NCBI GenBank assembly: GCA_964390495.1
Contig: CAYMIN010000017.1
Location: 1-64,000 of the forward strand
Source: UBA11051 sp964390495
GTDB taxonomy: Bacteria; Armatimonadota; Zipacnadia; Zipacnadales; UBA11051
Length of the DNA stretch: 64,000 nucleotides
Reading direction: 5' to 3'
The notes under the pieces were generated by a model, which saw only the letters and a program-made list of their open reading frames with translations, ran no database searches and had not been told where the DNA came from. Made by a program: the position numbers and the translations under genes. Each line of letters opens with the position of its first letter. Position 1 is the first letter of the stretch. This document shows, one piece after another, positions 25,651 to 34,830 of this stretch.

Positions 25651-25974
25651 TCAGACAATGCGCCGGCCGGTCTTGAGGATATAGCCATAGAAGTTGGTAG
25701 GTCGGGCCTCTGCGAGGGCCCTCTTCGGGTAGAGATGCAGCTATATACTTGATTCGCACTGCATTTGCAGTTGGACGGCAAGCGCCACACGTTCCCGCAA
25801 CGACATGGCATTGGCGTCCTCAGAAAAAACGGCGAGGTCTATGTCGCTGTATTCGTGGGGTTCCCCATTGACATAAGAGCCGAAGAGCACAGCGGCATCT
25901 ATTATGATGCGCTCGCGAAGGAACTCCAGGGCACTCTCCACCGCCTCGCTTACTGCAGCTTCGCTCTTAGCCAT
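25651..25974 (-). pseudogene. MNT-domain nucleotidyltransferase, interrupted by an in-frame TAG
   Basis: The open part (25741-25974) encodes about 77 residues with the MNT motif LFGSYVNGEPHEYSDIDLAV, including GS and D-x-D. An in-frame TAG (25743-25741) then interrupts the frame, but the same frame continues after it for 30 more codons, LHLYPKRALAEARP...FYGYILKTGRRIV, to TGA at 25653-25651. That tail resembles the usual C-terminus of these nucleotidyltransferases. TAG is an ordinary stop in the window, so this is read as a nonsense mutation. No HEPN partner is nearby. Start ATG 25974 follows AGGA; 25980 is also possible. Confidence 0.7.
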
Positions 25975-25998
25975 TTGCATACTTCCTGCTTGTCGCCG

Positions 25999-26985
25999 CT
26001 ACATTGCGCTGGCGTCAATGATGCGGGCCTCGCGGAGTGAGAGCTTGGCGGCCTCCAGCAGCACCATCGTCTTGCGCACATCCCTGCCCGAGGCCTCGGG
26101 TTCGCGGTCCTCGCTGATGGCGGCGGCGAATTCGGCCAGTTGCTCGCGCATGCCGTTGAGTTCCTGCAGCGGCACGTGCAGCTCCTCCTCGCCGACGATG
26201 AGCTTGTCCCCGGCGATATACAGACCGTCCTTGGTTCCGATCACGTTGCAGTCCCAGGCGCCGGCCCGCGAGTTGATGGAGTGAGACTGCAGCGCCATAG
26301 CGCCGTTGGACAGCTCGATCTGGATATGGAGGTCATCGTAGTCGTTCCAATGGGGGTTGATGCTGCGGCCCATGGCGAAGACCGACTTGGCCTCGGAGCG
26401 GGTGAGCCACAAGATCATGTCAGCCGCGTGCGCGCCGAAGCCGTAGAGCACCCAGCCGCCGGCCAGCGACGGGTCCGAGGCCCAGGGGTCCTGCGAGCTT
26501 TCTCTGACGAAGCTCCAGCGGCGGCGGATGATGTTGCGGACTTTGCCGATACGGCCCTCATCAATCAGCCGCCGGGCCTCGATATATGGATCGCGGAAGC
26601 GCAGCACCTGGGCGACCATGAGAATCACGCCGTTGAGGTCGGCGGCCTCGATCATCGCGTCGCAGTGGGCCAGCTCGGTAGCCATCGGCTTCTCGACGAT
26701 AGTGTGAAGCCCGGCCTCGGCGGCCATAATCGCCGGCTCATGGTGGAGCGTGTGGGGTGTGCAGATGTCCACGGCGTCGAGCTCGGTATTGCGGATCATG
26801 TCGCGCCAGTCGGTAAAGACGGCTTCGGCGCCGGCCTCGGCGGCGAAATCACGGGCGCGCTTTCGATTGATGTCGCAGGCGGCCACCACCTGGAATTGGG
26901 GCAGCGTCTGATAGGACTGCAGATGCGCGCCGGCAATCCCTCCGCAGCCGATGAAGCCGAGCCTGATAGGCTGATTATCTGACAT
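25999..26985 (-). CDS. Gfo/Idh/MocA family oxidoreductase
   Basis: The 328-residue product has the Rossmann motif LGFIGCGGIAGAHLQ, the EKPMATELAHCDAM motif near residue 95 and the family C-terminal alpha/beta domain around GFGAHAADMILWLTR. It is NAD(P)-dependent, with a sugar-like substrate that cannot be named. It is the second such enzyme in the window. The nucleotidyltransferase remnant starts 24 bases downstream of its stop. Confidence 0.9.
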   Translation of the reverse strand: MSDNQPIRLGFIGCGGIAGAHLQSYQTLPQFQVVAACDINRKRARDFAAEAGAEAVFTDWRDMIRNTELDAVDICTPHTLHHEPAIMAAEAGLHTIVEKPMATELAHCDAMIEAADLNGVILMVAQVLRFRDPYIEARRLIDEGRIGKVRNIIRRRWSFVRESSQDPWASDPSLAGGWVLYGFGAHAADMILWLTRSEAKSVFAMGRSINPHWNDYDDLHIQIELSNGAMALQSHSINSRAGAWDCNVIGTKDGLYIAGDKLIVGEEELHVPLQELNGMREQLAEFAAAISEDREPEASGRDVRKTMVLLEAAKLSLREARIIDASAM

Positions 26986-27135
26986 AGGAGCTTACCTCAC
27001 AATCGGTTGGGTAGTCCGGCCTGCTAGTATAGTTCCAGCGGGGAGTGAGGGATTCCTGCCGACGTTGAGGGCACGGCAAATGCGGCAGGCCCGCTAGCAC
27101 AAGCCGGCGGGCCGCGGAGGTAGCTGCGGACTGTC

Positions 27136-27221
27136 TGGCGGAGGGGGAGGGATTCGAACCCCCGGAGCTTTCGCTCAACGGTTTTCAAGACCGCCACCTT
27201 CGACCACTCGGTCACCCCTCC
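27136..27221 (-). tRNA. trnS: tRNA-Ser (anticodon TGA)
   Basis: On the minus strand an acceptor GGAGGGG/CCCCTCC, a serine-type long variable arm (GAGCGAAAGCTC), an anticodon loop CTTGAAA giving TGA, and a T loop GTTCGAATCC are present. The 86 bases include an encoded CCA at the 3' end (27138-27136). Confidence 0.95.
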
Positions 27222-27605
27222 GCCTGTACTGCAATTATAGAAGTTGGCGGCTACAGTGTCAATCCTGAGCGAGGCCGGCACGATACCTCGGTTCTGCCCT
27301 GAGTGTCGCATCCCCAGGGCGCGGTGACAACGGCGAATCAGGTGCTTGGGAGGGCACCAGAAGCGGTTTCAAAACCTGGTTTCTCGGGAATCGCGAATTG
27401 GTAACACGCTGCTTCTAGTCGGCAGGAGACAGTCCCTAAAGGGACAGTCCCCTATTCCAGGTCCTGCAACAGCTCCTGGAAAACTCGAAAGGCGCCCGGC
27501 TTCGGGCGCCTCTCGATTTGCGTCATCGCTTGCCGCAAGCTATTGGCCCGAGGCCGTGCTTCTTAGTGCCGGCCCTGCGGGGCTGTCGCTGCGGCGCGGT
27601 CCGTG
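27222..27605. other. Intergenic stretch with two palindromes
   Basis: No gene is seen. There is a CCC/GGG palindrome around 27430-27446 (AGTCCCTAAAGGGACAGT) and a GC-rich terminator hairpin at 27490-27511. The remainder has no recognised feature. Confidence 0.55.
27481..27520 (-). terminator. Terminator hairpin after the large lipoprotein gene
   Basis: AGGCGCCCG and CGGGCGCCT pair around a GCTT loop (27490-27511). On the minus strand the stem is followed by TTCGAGTTTT. It is 95 bases downstream of the stop of gene 27606-29093. Confidence 0.6.
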
Positions 27606-29093
27606 CTAAAGGACGGGCAGGACCACTATGATGTAGCCCAGGAGGTAGTCGAAGAAGTCCTCGCCACCCCTGAGGTCGGGGTTCAAGGGGATCGGTCCCC
27701 AGATCTGGTCGGCATGGTTCAGAGCGATGAAGTCATAGCCGGAGATGGTGGCTATGGTCGCCGGCAGGTCGGGCAGTATCCCATTGAAGGTGAGGTCAGG
27801 GAAGAGGTTCCAATCGAGCCCCACGCCGTCGCCGTTCTGGGTGCTGACCGCGATAATGTACTCCAGGTCGGTCAGGGGCACGGTCGGCAGCAGGGAGCGG
27901 ATGTCGTTGACGGGGTTCACGTAGGCCTGAGTGATGTCAACCCGGAAGTTCATCTCTTGGGGTGTCTCGTCCCCTTCGTTCCAGTACTGCAGCACCAGAG
28001 TCTGCACGCCGTCAAGCAGGGCATCGAAATGCGCGAGGATGAGCTTGAAGACATCCAGAGGTGTCGGCTCCTCACTTGTCGCGAGTGCAAGGTTCCCGCT
28101 GAAAAACATGTTGAGCAGATCGGTCGGGTCGTCGGGGATGGTGTCGGCTGCGACGATTGCCCGCTCCACCGCGTCCCGGTAGGCGTCCAAGGCATCGGCC
28201 ATGTACAAGGCTCCGTAGCCATGGAGAGTGCCGAAGGGAGCTGGCGGCAGGTACTCGTTGGGGCTGAGCATGCCGTCAGCGTTGGTGTCCCACTCGTTGT
28301 AGTCGTCAGGGGGGTCCCAGAGGCCGGGAGCCCACTCATAGGCCATCGCTTCCAGCAGGAAGCCGCGCAGTCCCTGCATCGAGGCGGCCATCATGTTGAA
28401 GTCACAAGCATAGAGTGTGTAGAGGTCGCCGCCGGGGATTCCTAACGTCACCAGGGCGTCGGGGCTTCCGGAGTCGCCGAAAGGCGCCAGGCGCTGATAG
28501 ACGCCGCCATCTTGGTTGTAGATGACCGGAAGCAGGTGAGCGCGGATTGCGTCCTCGACATCCTCGCTGGTGAAGTCAACTCCGGGGATAACGCCGGCGG
28601 TGCCGGCTCCGGTCTGCGCCTGGCTGAAGAGCCGTTTGTAGGCGCCCACCAGACCGCCCGGGTTCTCCGACATGGCCAGGGCCATCACGCTGCCCGGGTC
28701 CACCCCGTCCAGTTCCTCGAACACGTCATAACCAAGGTCGGTGGCGACGTTGTCAAGGCCTCGCGCCAGCATTAGCAAACAGAGGCCAAGCTGGCAGGCG
28801 GCCTGCTCGGGATTCGCCGTAGCCCGAACTATCCAGTTCTGCAGGGCAGTCTCAACTTCCAGACGGGTATCCGGAGGATCAGCGAACAGGGCCAGCAGAG
28901 CAGCCGTGCAGTCTGAATCGGGCGCGCTCGCCTGGGGCGTAAGAGTTACGCCGACGCCGACGGCGTCCCGCAAGAGCTGGTCCGTGATCACGCTCTCAGG
29001 TACCACCGCACCTCCGCCGTGACATCCGACGAACACCACCGGTACGATCATCACGACCGCCAACGCCAGGTACAACTTCGTTTGTCTCGTCAT
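27606..29093 (-). CDS. Large lipoprotein with an EF-hand-like calcium loop
   Basis: The 495-residue product has a signal peptide (LYLALAVVMIVPVVFV) and the lipobox FVGC, so it is a predicted lipoprotein. The mature part is helical with an EF-hand-type loop, DTNADGMLSPNE (about residue 273), which would bind calcium. No enzymatic motif is seen. The gene stands alone between tRNA-Ser and the glycosidase operon, with a terminator-like hairpin after it. Its family is unknown to me. Confidence 0.72.
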   Translation of the reverse strand: MTRQTKLYLALAVVMIVPVVFVGCHGGGAVVPESVITDQLLRDAVGVGVTLTPQASAPDSDCTAALLALFADPPDTRLEVETALQNWIVRATANPEQAACQLGLCLLMLARGLDNVATDLGYDVFEELDGVDPGSVMALAMSENPGGLVGAYKRLFSQAQTGAGTAGVIPGVDFTSEDVEDAIRAHLLPVIYNQDGGVYQRLAPFGDSGSPDALVTLGIPGGDLYTLYACDFNMMAASMQGLRGFLLEAMAYEWAPGLWDPPDDYNEWDTNADGMLSPNEYLPPAPFGTLHGYGALYMADALDAYRDAVERAIVAADTIPDDPTDLLNMFFSGNLALATSEEPTPLDVFKLILAHFDALLDGVQTLVLQYWNEGDETPQEMNFRVDITQAYVNPVNDIRSLLPTVPLTDLEYIIAVSTQNGDGVGLDWNLFPDLTFNGILPDLPATIATISGYDFIALNHADQIWGPIPLNPDLRGGEDFFDYLLGYIIVVLPVL

Positions 29094-29242
29094 CTTAACA
29101 CCTCACTGATTGGAATGGATACTAGGCCTGAGGTCTGGGCCAGTCGAAGAGCACTGCCCCGCCCCACGGCTATACGCCACTAGGTTTCTGCAGTCAGCCC
29201 CGAAATTCCTTGCTCAGCACACTTTTTTTCGATTTGTCGGTG

Positions 29243-29923
29243 CTAGAAGATGGGCGAGAATTCCGGTTCGTCTATCTCCCACTGCAAGATGCGGAAGGCT
29301 TCCTCCTCCGACTGGAACATGCACTGCTCGACGAAGTCCATGGTCAAGTATTGGAGCTGCATGTCGGAGGCGGCCAAGGGTGGCAACATGGACTGCACCA
29401 CCGTCAGCCGCCATTTATGCAGGTCTTGGACTGTCAGCGGCTCAACGGTCCACTGCGGATGAGCCGCCAGCAGTTGCTCTCTGAGCGCCTCGATGGTGTG
29501 CTGGTAGAGGGAGAAGAATGCCAGGTCGAGTTGGTTACATTCCCTCAGGTACTTGTCCCGTAACTCCTCGGCTTCCCTGGCGGTACCGTGGACGACGCCC
29601 TCCCATAGCACTGCCAGGTCCCGCTGCAGGTTATGACGCCACATATCGTCAGCGATGATGTGGCAGAGCCAGCCGGCCCAGAACTCCAGAGCTCCCGCCG
29701 GTCCGTTGACCGCGGGCCGGAGATAGCTGCCCAAAAAATCAATCAAGCGCCGGTCCCTGGTCTTGCGGCTCCGGAAATGCAGCGCCTGGTGGTCAATGTG
29801 CTCAGCGATTCGGTGAGCATCCGGAGCGATCGCGCCCAGGCACATCAGCGGCCGGACTGCCATGTCCCAGCCCAGCCGTCGCCGCACGCGCTCGCCTACC
29901 AGCAAGTGCTGCAAGGGCGTCAT
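29243..29923 (-). CDS. Zinc-dependent phospholipase C-like protein
   Basis: The 226-residue product fits the zinc-dependent phospholipase C family of small alpha-helical hydrolases. An N-terminal His appears in MTPLQHLLVGERV. GAIAPDAHRIAEHIDHQALHF carries metal-binding Asp/His residues, and GWLCHIIADDMWRH has the H-x3-D type site. There is no signal peptide, so a cytoplasmic role is likely. The start ATG overlaps the stop of the upstream glycosidase gene by 4 bases, which implies translational coupling. The activity is inferred from pattern only. Confidence 0.65.
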   Translation of the reverse strand: MTPLQHLLVGERVRRRLGWDMAVRPLMCLGAIAPDAHRIAEHIDHQALHFRSRKTRDRRLIDFLGSYLRPAVNGPAGALEFWAGWLCHIIADDMWRHNLQRDLAVLWEGVVHGTAREAEELRDKYLRECNQLDLAFFSLYQHTIEALREQLLAAHPQWTVEPLTVQDLHKWRLTVVQSMLPPLAASDMQLQYLTMDFVEQCMFQSEEEAFRILQWEIDEPEFSPIF

Positions 29924-32922
29924 TGCAGTTGCGGGGGCGAGCCGCCGACATAGAGCAAGGCGACTTCCCCCTTCTCCAATGCCAGGGTGACCTCGGTGGT
30001 GCTGGGTGCCAGCAACTGCCCGCTGAAGCAGTCGTACACATCCGCCGCCGCGGGCAGATGGACGCTGTGGCGGCCGGGGCTGCCGGCCCGTATCCCCACC
30101 AGCTCTTTGCAGGCATAAACCGCATCGCCGGGCTCGGCATACACGTGAACACCGGCGTCCAGGGCCAGGTCGCGCAGGATGCTGCTAGGGAGGTTGGGCG
30201 CGCCGGACCACACCACCGTGCCGTCTTCCGTATCCAGTGCCGCCAGCCCGCCGTAGGTGGTACCCAGCAACCAGGCCATCACGTCGGCGGCGCTGCCTTC
30301 ACAGATAAAGCGCAGGCTGACCGGACTGCGCGTGCCGTAGGTGCCCGCCCCCTCCGGAAGGGCTACCTGAAGCAGGCCCTCACTGCGCAGCGGCACTATG
30401 GTTATGCCGGTCAGGTGCTTGGCGGTGCGCCCGCCGATGTTTTGATCAATGGCTCCGGCGGCGTACACATAGACGGCGGTCGCTTTGGCGCGCGCCAGCT
30501 CGGCCCGCAGCGCCTCCCGGTCGGCTGTGGGCAGATAGAAGGCATTGAGGAATAGGTACAGCTTGTACAGCGGGGCGCGCCCGGACAGCACATCATCCAG
30601 CAGCCACACATCCACCGGTGCGCCTAGCAGGGTTATCGCCCGGCGCTGCTCGTCCAGCAGCGGGCCGGTCAGCTCATTGCCGCAGACCGTATAGGCGACA
30701 CTCACATCATCCACCACTACGGCGATCTCGGCAGCCGATTCGCGGTTCGCAGCCGCAGCAATCCGCGCCGCACGCGAAAACTGCGCGCCCGCCTCGCCTT
30801 CGAAAACGCCTGCGGGCACGCTGGTGGCACAGCCCGCACAGAGCGCCTGGGCCAGCTTGTTTTTCACCCATTCCTCGGAATAATCGCGGTGCACATACGC
30901 CGGCCATTCGTAAATCAGCAGCTTGTGATGCGAATTGATTGAGCTTTCACAGCCGCCGAAGGTAGCCAGGTCAACACTCTCGCTCGGCAGGCCGATGGCC
31001 GGGGCGGTCAAGAAATCCAGTTGCTCCGATTGCAGCGCCAGTCCCACCGCCAAGTGACCGCCGTTTTGCAGCGCATAGCGGTAACGGGCCTGATCGAAGA
31101 GGTGCCCGTAGTTGGCCCCGCAGAGCTTGCCGGGAGCCGACTGCTTGATCGCCGCCGCCAATTCGTTGATAGTCGCGACGATGACTGCGGAGGCGAATAG
31201 GTCATAGTCAATCAGGTCCTGCTCGCCGGCGGGATCGCGCAGTACCCCCAGATAGCTGTGCACGCGTTGTTTGGGTGTGGGGATCTTGACCTGATGCCAG
31301 CCCAAGATCGGCTGCCCGTCGGCGATGGCTTCGGGGGTAGTCACCGGCTCCAGCGGCTGTCCCCAGGCCACCCGGAGGGCGCCCAGGCTGCCGTGGCTAT
31401 CCCGCAGCCATTTGCGGTAGGCCTCATGTTGGGCGGCGCTGTAATCGCAGAAAAGCTCGCGGCTGGCTCCCGGATATTGCCAGTTGCCCCACTCGCCGGA
31501 GCACAGCAGATAGCCGGCGACCGCCCGCCCTGCCGGCAAGCTCTCCACATGTTCCACCAGCTTCACCAGGGCCTTGCCCGCAGCCTCGCGCCATTTCGCC
31601 GAGGCCCAGGATGCGTAACTGTGCTTGCGGCCCGGCACGCGCGGCGGTGAGTGGACCGAACCGTCGCCGAACTTCACCAGCTCATCGGGATTCTCGGCAT
31701 CCCACCAGGGCGGGGACCCGACATAGACGCGCAGCATCACCAGCGCGTCCGGTCGCGCCAGCAACAGCTCGCCCAGTCGCCTGTCGAGATCGGAATAGTC
31801 GAAGCGGTCGCGGGCCAGCCAAACATCGGCGCTGCGGCCATACAGGTCGTAGTCGCTGGTGGCATCGAGTAGCAGAAGCTGTTGCGGGCCTGAGCGCTGG
31901 TCGGCTGGCGCAGCCGGAGCCTCCAGCAGCAGCGGCGCTACAGGCCGGCCGTCACAGAGGATGGCGCCCTGTCCGGAGGCGGCTTGCACGCTGATTCGCG
32001 GGGCGGGGCGCTGATTCTCCACGGTCAGGCGCAGATACGGCGAGCCGCCGGTCGTCTGCACCTCACCGGCGACCCGCACTTCATAATCGCCGGGGGCAAG
32101 ATACTCCGGCAGCCGGATTGTGGTCGGCTGGGAGATAGCGGTCCGGTCGGCTTCCGGGCGCGGCTGGGTGAACTCCAGAGCCGTCCGGGCGACCACGAAG
32201 CTACCTTGCGCCACCTCAACGCCAAGCTCCGGCCAACTCGGGCGGCTTTCGGCAGGCTTGACTGCCAGCTCCAGGCTGAGGGGCGCACCGGCGGCGATGG
32301 CGGCCTCGCCTCCGCTGTTTTCCACCGTTATCACCAGCGGCGGCGCGCGGTATGCCTCCACCTCATCAATGTAGAGTTCGTAAGTTGCTTGCGGCTGCAG
32401 GCCGCTAAGCCGCAGCAGTAGTCCGCCCACAGCCGACCACTCGATCTCCGTCGTCGGGACGGCGTAGGCCAACTGCTGCCAGTTGAGTTCCTCGCCCAGC
32501 GCCTGGGTTCCCAGCGCGACGGTGGTGTCATCGGCGAGGTTCAGCTCCACGGTTAGACTAAGCCGGTGCCCATGGGGGTTCTTAAGCCACAATGCCACAT
32601 AATCCGCCGGCGCATCGGGTCGCCATTGCAGCTCCAGGACCGCGCTGGCACCCGTCTTTGTGGCTACCTGCCAGCAGATGCTCTTGCCGGTGACTTTGGC
32701 CGCAGCCGTGGGGGTCAGCTTGAAGGTGCCGTACTCGTCGTCCGGTTGATGGATGCGGAAGACGCTCCCGACCTGCTCGCAGTCGGAAATCAGTTGCGCC
32801 CGGTAGCCGGCTACTGCCTGCGCCGACCTCGGTGGCGCGGCGGTAGCGAGTTGGGCTGCCAGCAGCGCAACCAGGAATAGCGACAACGCAGGTTTGGTCA
32901 GGTGTGTCGGCATTCTTGGCAT
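29920..32922 (-). CDS. Giant secreted glycosidase-like protein (GH42-like barrel)
   Basis: The 1000-residue protein has a signal peptide (residues about 1-28, ending ATA). Beta-sandwich modules occupy about residues 40-320. A central TIM-barrel-like domain follows with candidate catalytic glutamates in LLCSGEWGNWQYPG and LLIYEWPAYVHRDY, resembling GH42-type beta-galactosidases. The C-terminal half has a trimerization-like alpha/beta part and a beta-rich tail. The substrate is unknown. It overlaps the pseudopilin gene by 1 base (TGATG) upstream and the phospholipase-like gene by 4 bases downstream. Confidence 0.75.
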   Translation of the reverse strand: MPRMPTHLTKPALSLFLVALLAAQLATAAPPRSAQAVAGYRAQLISDCEQVGSVFRIHQPDDEYGTFKLTPTAAAKVTGKSICWQVATKTGASAVLELQWRPDAPADYVALWLKNPHGHRLSLTVELNLADDTTVALGTQALGEELNWQQLAYAVPTTEIEWSAVGGLLLRLSGLQPQATYELYIDEVEAYRAPPLVITVENSGGEAAIAAGAPLSLELAVKPAESRPSWPELGVEVAQGSFVVARTALEFTQPRPEADRTAISQPTTIRLPEYLAPGDYEVRVAGEVQTTGGSPYLRLTVENQRPAPRISVQAASGQGAILCDGRPVAPLLLEAPAAPADQRSGPQQLLLLDATSDYDLYGRSADVWLARDRFDYSDLDRRLGELLLARPDALVMLRVYVGSPPWWDAENPDELVKFGDGSVHSPPRVPGRKHSYASWASAKWREAAGKALVKLVEHVESLPAGRAVAGYLLCSGEWGNWQYPGASRELFCDYSAAQHEAYRKWLRDSHGSLGALRVAWGQPLEPVTTPEAIADGQPILGWHQVKIPTPKQRVHSYLGVLRDPAGEQDLIDYDLFASAVIVATINELAAAIKQSAPGKLCGANYGHLFDQARYRYALQNGGHLAVGLALQSEQLDFLTAPAIGLPSESVDLATFGGCESSINSHHKLLIYEWPAYVHRDYSEEWVKNKLAQALCAGCATSVPAGVFEGEAGAQFSRAARIAAAANRESAAEIAVVVDDVSVAYTVCGNELTGPLLDEQRRAITLLGAPVDVWLLDDVLSGRAPLYKLYLFLNAFYLPTADREALRAELARAKATAVYVYAAGAIDQNIGGRTAKHLTGITIVPLRSEGLLQVALPEGAGTYGTRSPVSLRFICEGSAADVMAWLLGTTYGGLAALDTEDGTVVWSGAPNLPSSILRDLALDAGVHVYAEPGDAVYACKELVGIRAGSPGRHSVHLPAAADVYDCFSGQLLAPSTTEVTLALEKGEVALLYVGGSPPQLQ

Positions 32923-33395
32923 CAGGGGATCATCGTCGTTCGCTTCCAGGAGCAGATGTCACGGTCCATCCCCTCACCGCCCTCGGCTCCGTCGGCTCCA
33001 TAGCTGGATAGCGAATAAGGCTGGTGGATATCTGGGTGCCCCTTGACCGGCTGACCGGGACAGAAGTACTGGAAATCCCGGCCCCAGGCATCCTTCAGTA
33101 CCTCCTCGCTATCAACGTAAGGGCCTTTCCACGACACCGGGCGTGGCCCGGAGGCGGGTTCTCTGAGTAAAGCGGCCAGGCCCTGCTCTCCGGTGGGTAG
33201 CGCGCCGGCCGCATCAATCATGTATTTCGCCAGACCTGCCTCGATTGCCAGCATCCGGTTCACGGTGACGCTCCGCTGCTTATTCTCGGAAAGCCCCTCC
33301 CACTTCCTCAGTACCAGCAGCGCTACGCCGAGTACCATAGCGAAGATCACAAATAGTTCCACAAGCTTTGCGCCCGGACTCTTTTCTGAGGTCAC
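32922..33395 (-). CDS. Type II secretion/type IV pilin-like pseudopilin (GspG-like)
   Basis: The product, about 157 residues, has a GspG-type C-terminal domain: LPTGEQGLAALLREP, WKGPYVDSEEVLKDAWGRDF, SSYGADGAEGGEG and a final DIC-x-W. The calcium-site Asp/Glu pattern is visible. The prepilin cleavage site is atypical: SPG then AKLVELFVIFAMV, with Gly at -1 and Glu at +5 but Ala instead of Phe at +1. GTG 33395 places it 7 residues from the start; TTG 33431 is also open but overlaps the -10 box. Its TGA overlaps the glycosidase ATG. Confidence 0.72.
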   Translation of the reverse strand: MTSEKSPGAKLVELFVIFAMVLGVALLVLRKWEGLSENKQRSVTVNRMLAIEAGLAKYMIDAAGALPTGEQGLAALLREPASGPRPVSWKGPYVDSEEVLKDAWGRDFQYFCPGQPVKGHPDIHQPYSLSSYGADGAEGGEGMDRDICSWKRTTMIP

Positions 33396-33430
33396 TTTGG
33401 CTGTGGCCCTTTCTGTAGGCTCGGATTTCA

Positions 33431-33459
33431 ATTATAATCTAGAAGCGGCCTGTCCACAA
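33431..33459 (-). promoter_or_regulatory. Predicted sigma-70 promoter of the pseudopilin operon
   Basis: On the minus strand TTGTGG (33459-33454) and TATAAT (33436-33431) are separated by 17 bases. The box overlaps the TTG start considered in some readings, which supports the downstream start at 33395. Confidence 0.55.
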
Positions 33460-33610
33460 AGCCGTTTTTTGCTCGTCCGGCCGGCCCCATGCCAGCCTGG
33501 TGGCCTGCCGGCTCTGCCACGGGCCGTAGGTGAGCAGACCGCTGCCCGCCCGCGCCCTGGCAGCTTCGCCACAACCTTTCGCACCACCAATTCAGGGAGT
33601 GAATCTGCTT

Positions 33611-34693
33611 ATGGAGAAGCACCGCCTCGGCAAAACCGGCCTCGAAGTGACCATGCTCGGTTACGGTGGCATCAAGCTGCCCAATATCAGCGAGCAGCAA
33701 GCCGCCGAGTGTCTTAACCGCGCGCTGGACCTCGGTATCAACTTCATTGACACCGCCCGCAACTACCGCGACAGTGAGGAGAAGATCGGCAAGGCTCTCC
33801 ATAGCCGTCGCGACCAGTTCTACGTTGCCACCAAGACCTCGGCTCGTGACGCCGCAACCGTTGAGGAGCAACTGGGCATCAGCCTGCACAATCTGCAGAC
33901 TGACTACGTTGACATCTACCAGTTGCACACTGTCAGCAATGCGGATGCCTGGGAGGCGGTCAGGGCCCCCGGTGGGGCCTATGAGGCGGCCCTGAAAGCC
34001 AGGGAAGCAGGCAAGGTCCGCCATATCGGCATCACCATTCACCGCGATAAGCAGGTGATGAGAGAAGCCATCGAGTCCGGTCTGTTCGAGACCATCATGC
34101 TCTGCTACAACCCGATGGACGCGGAGGATGTGGCGACCGAAATCCTGCCGCTGGCTGAGGCGGCCGACATGGGCGTCATTATCATGAAGCCGCTGTCCGG
34201 AGGTCAGCTCGCTCAGCCCCAAGACAGCCGCATTGCCGGCCTCGGGGGGCCTGACGGCGTGGTCGCCGGGGCGCTCAGGTTCGTCATGCAGAACCCGCAC
34301 GTGGACCTGGTCATCCCCGGCATGCAGGCAGTCCACGAGGTCGAGGAGAATATCGCGGTGGCCGAGAGCTTCGCCCCCCTGTCCCAGCAGGAGCATCAGG
34401 AGCTGCTGGGCCTGATCGGCCAACTGAGCACCGAGTTCCGCTACGGTCAGGTCTGCCTGCGCTGCGGCTACTGCCAGCCGTGCACGGTGGGTATTGACAT
34501 TCCGGCGGTATTCAAGGCCGCGGACATGAAGCGCGGCTATGACGAGAAGCTCCACTACCTCGCCAGCGAAATCTGGGAATCCATAGAGGTCAAGCCGGAG
34601 GCCTGCGTCGAGTGCGAGCAATGCCTCGAGAAGTGCCCGGCCGGCATCAACATACCCGAGCAGCTTAGAGAAGCAGCCGAGCTCTTCGCCTAG
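33611..34693 (+). CDS. Aldo/keto reductase with C-terminal [4Fe-4S] ferredoxin-like domain
   Basis: The 360-residue product begins MEKHRLGKTGLEVTMLGYG, typical of AKRs, with catalytic Tyr in IDTARNYRDSE (about residue 53) and Lys in ATKTSAR. The barrel runs to about residue 275. The C-terminus carries two cysteine clusters, CLRCGYCQPCTVGIDIP and CVECEQCLEKCPAGI, for iron-sulfur clusters. This is a common AKR-Fe/S fusion. It is transcribed divergently from the pseudopilin operon. The physiological substrate is unknown. Confidence 0.9.
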   Translation: MEKHRLGKTGLEVTMLGYGGIKLPNISEQQAAECLNRALDLGINFIDTARNYRDSEEKIGKALHSRRDQFYVATKTSARDAATVEEQLGISLHNLQTDYVDIYQLHTVSNADAWEAVRAPGGAYEAALKAREAGKVRHIGITIHRDKQVMREAIESGLFETIMLCYNPMDAEDVATEILPLAEAADMGVIIMKPLSGGQLAQPQDSRIAGLGGPDGVVAGALRFVMQNPHVDLVIPGMQAVHEVEENIAVAESFAPLSQQEHQELLGLIGQLSTEFRYGQVCLRCGYCQPCTVGIDIPAVFKAADMKRGYDEKLHYLASEIWESIEVKPEACVECEQCLEKCPAGINIPEQLREAAELFA

Positions 34694-34830
34694 CCGCCGC
34701 GCCCGCCGCCAACCGCGAAGCGGCTGCCTGACCGCAGGGAGGTCCGACGGCTCTGGCGTGGGAAATGTAGCATGGGCTAAGGCGCTACCAGCAATTCGTC
34801 GTACTCAAACACACCCGAGGATGTGATGGC

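Noticed and set aside
25651..25743. Stop codon reassignment to explain the TAG in the MNT gene
   Set aside because: Many well supported genes in the window end in TAG, so general readthrough is unlikely.
33428..34621. Minus-strand frame opposite the aldo/keto reductase
   Set aside because: The plus-strand protein has clear catalytic and Fe-S motifs, whereas this frame has none.
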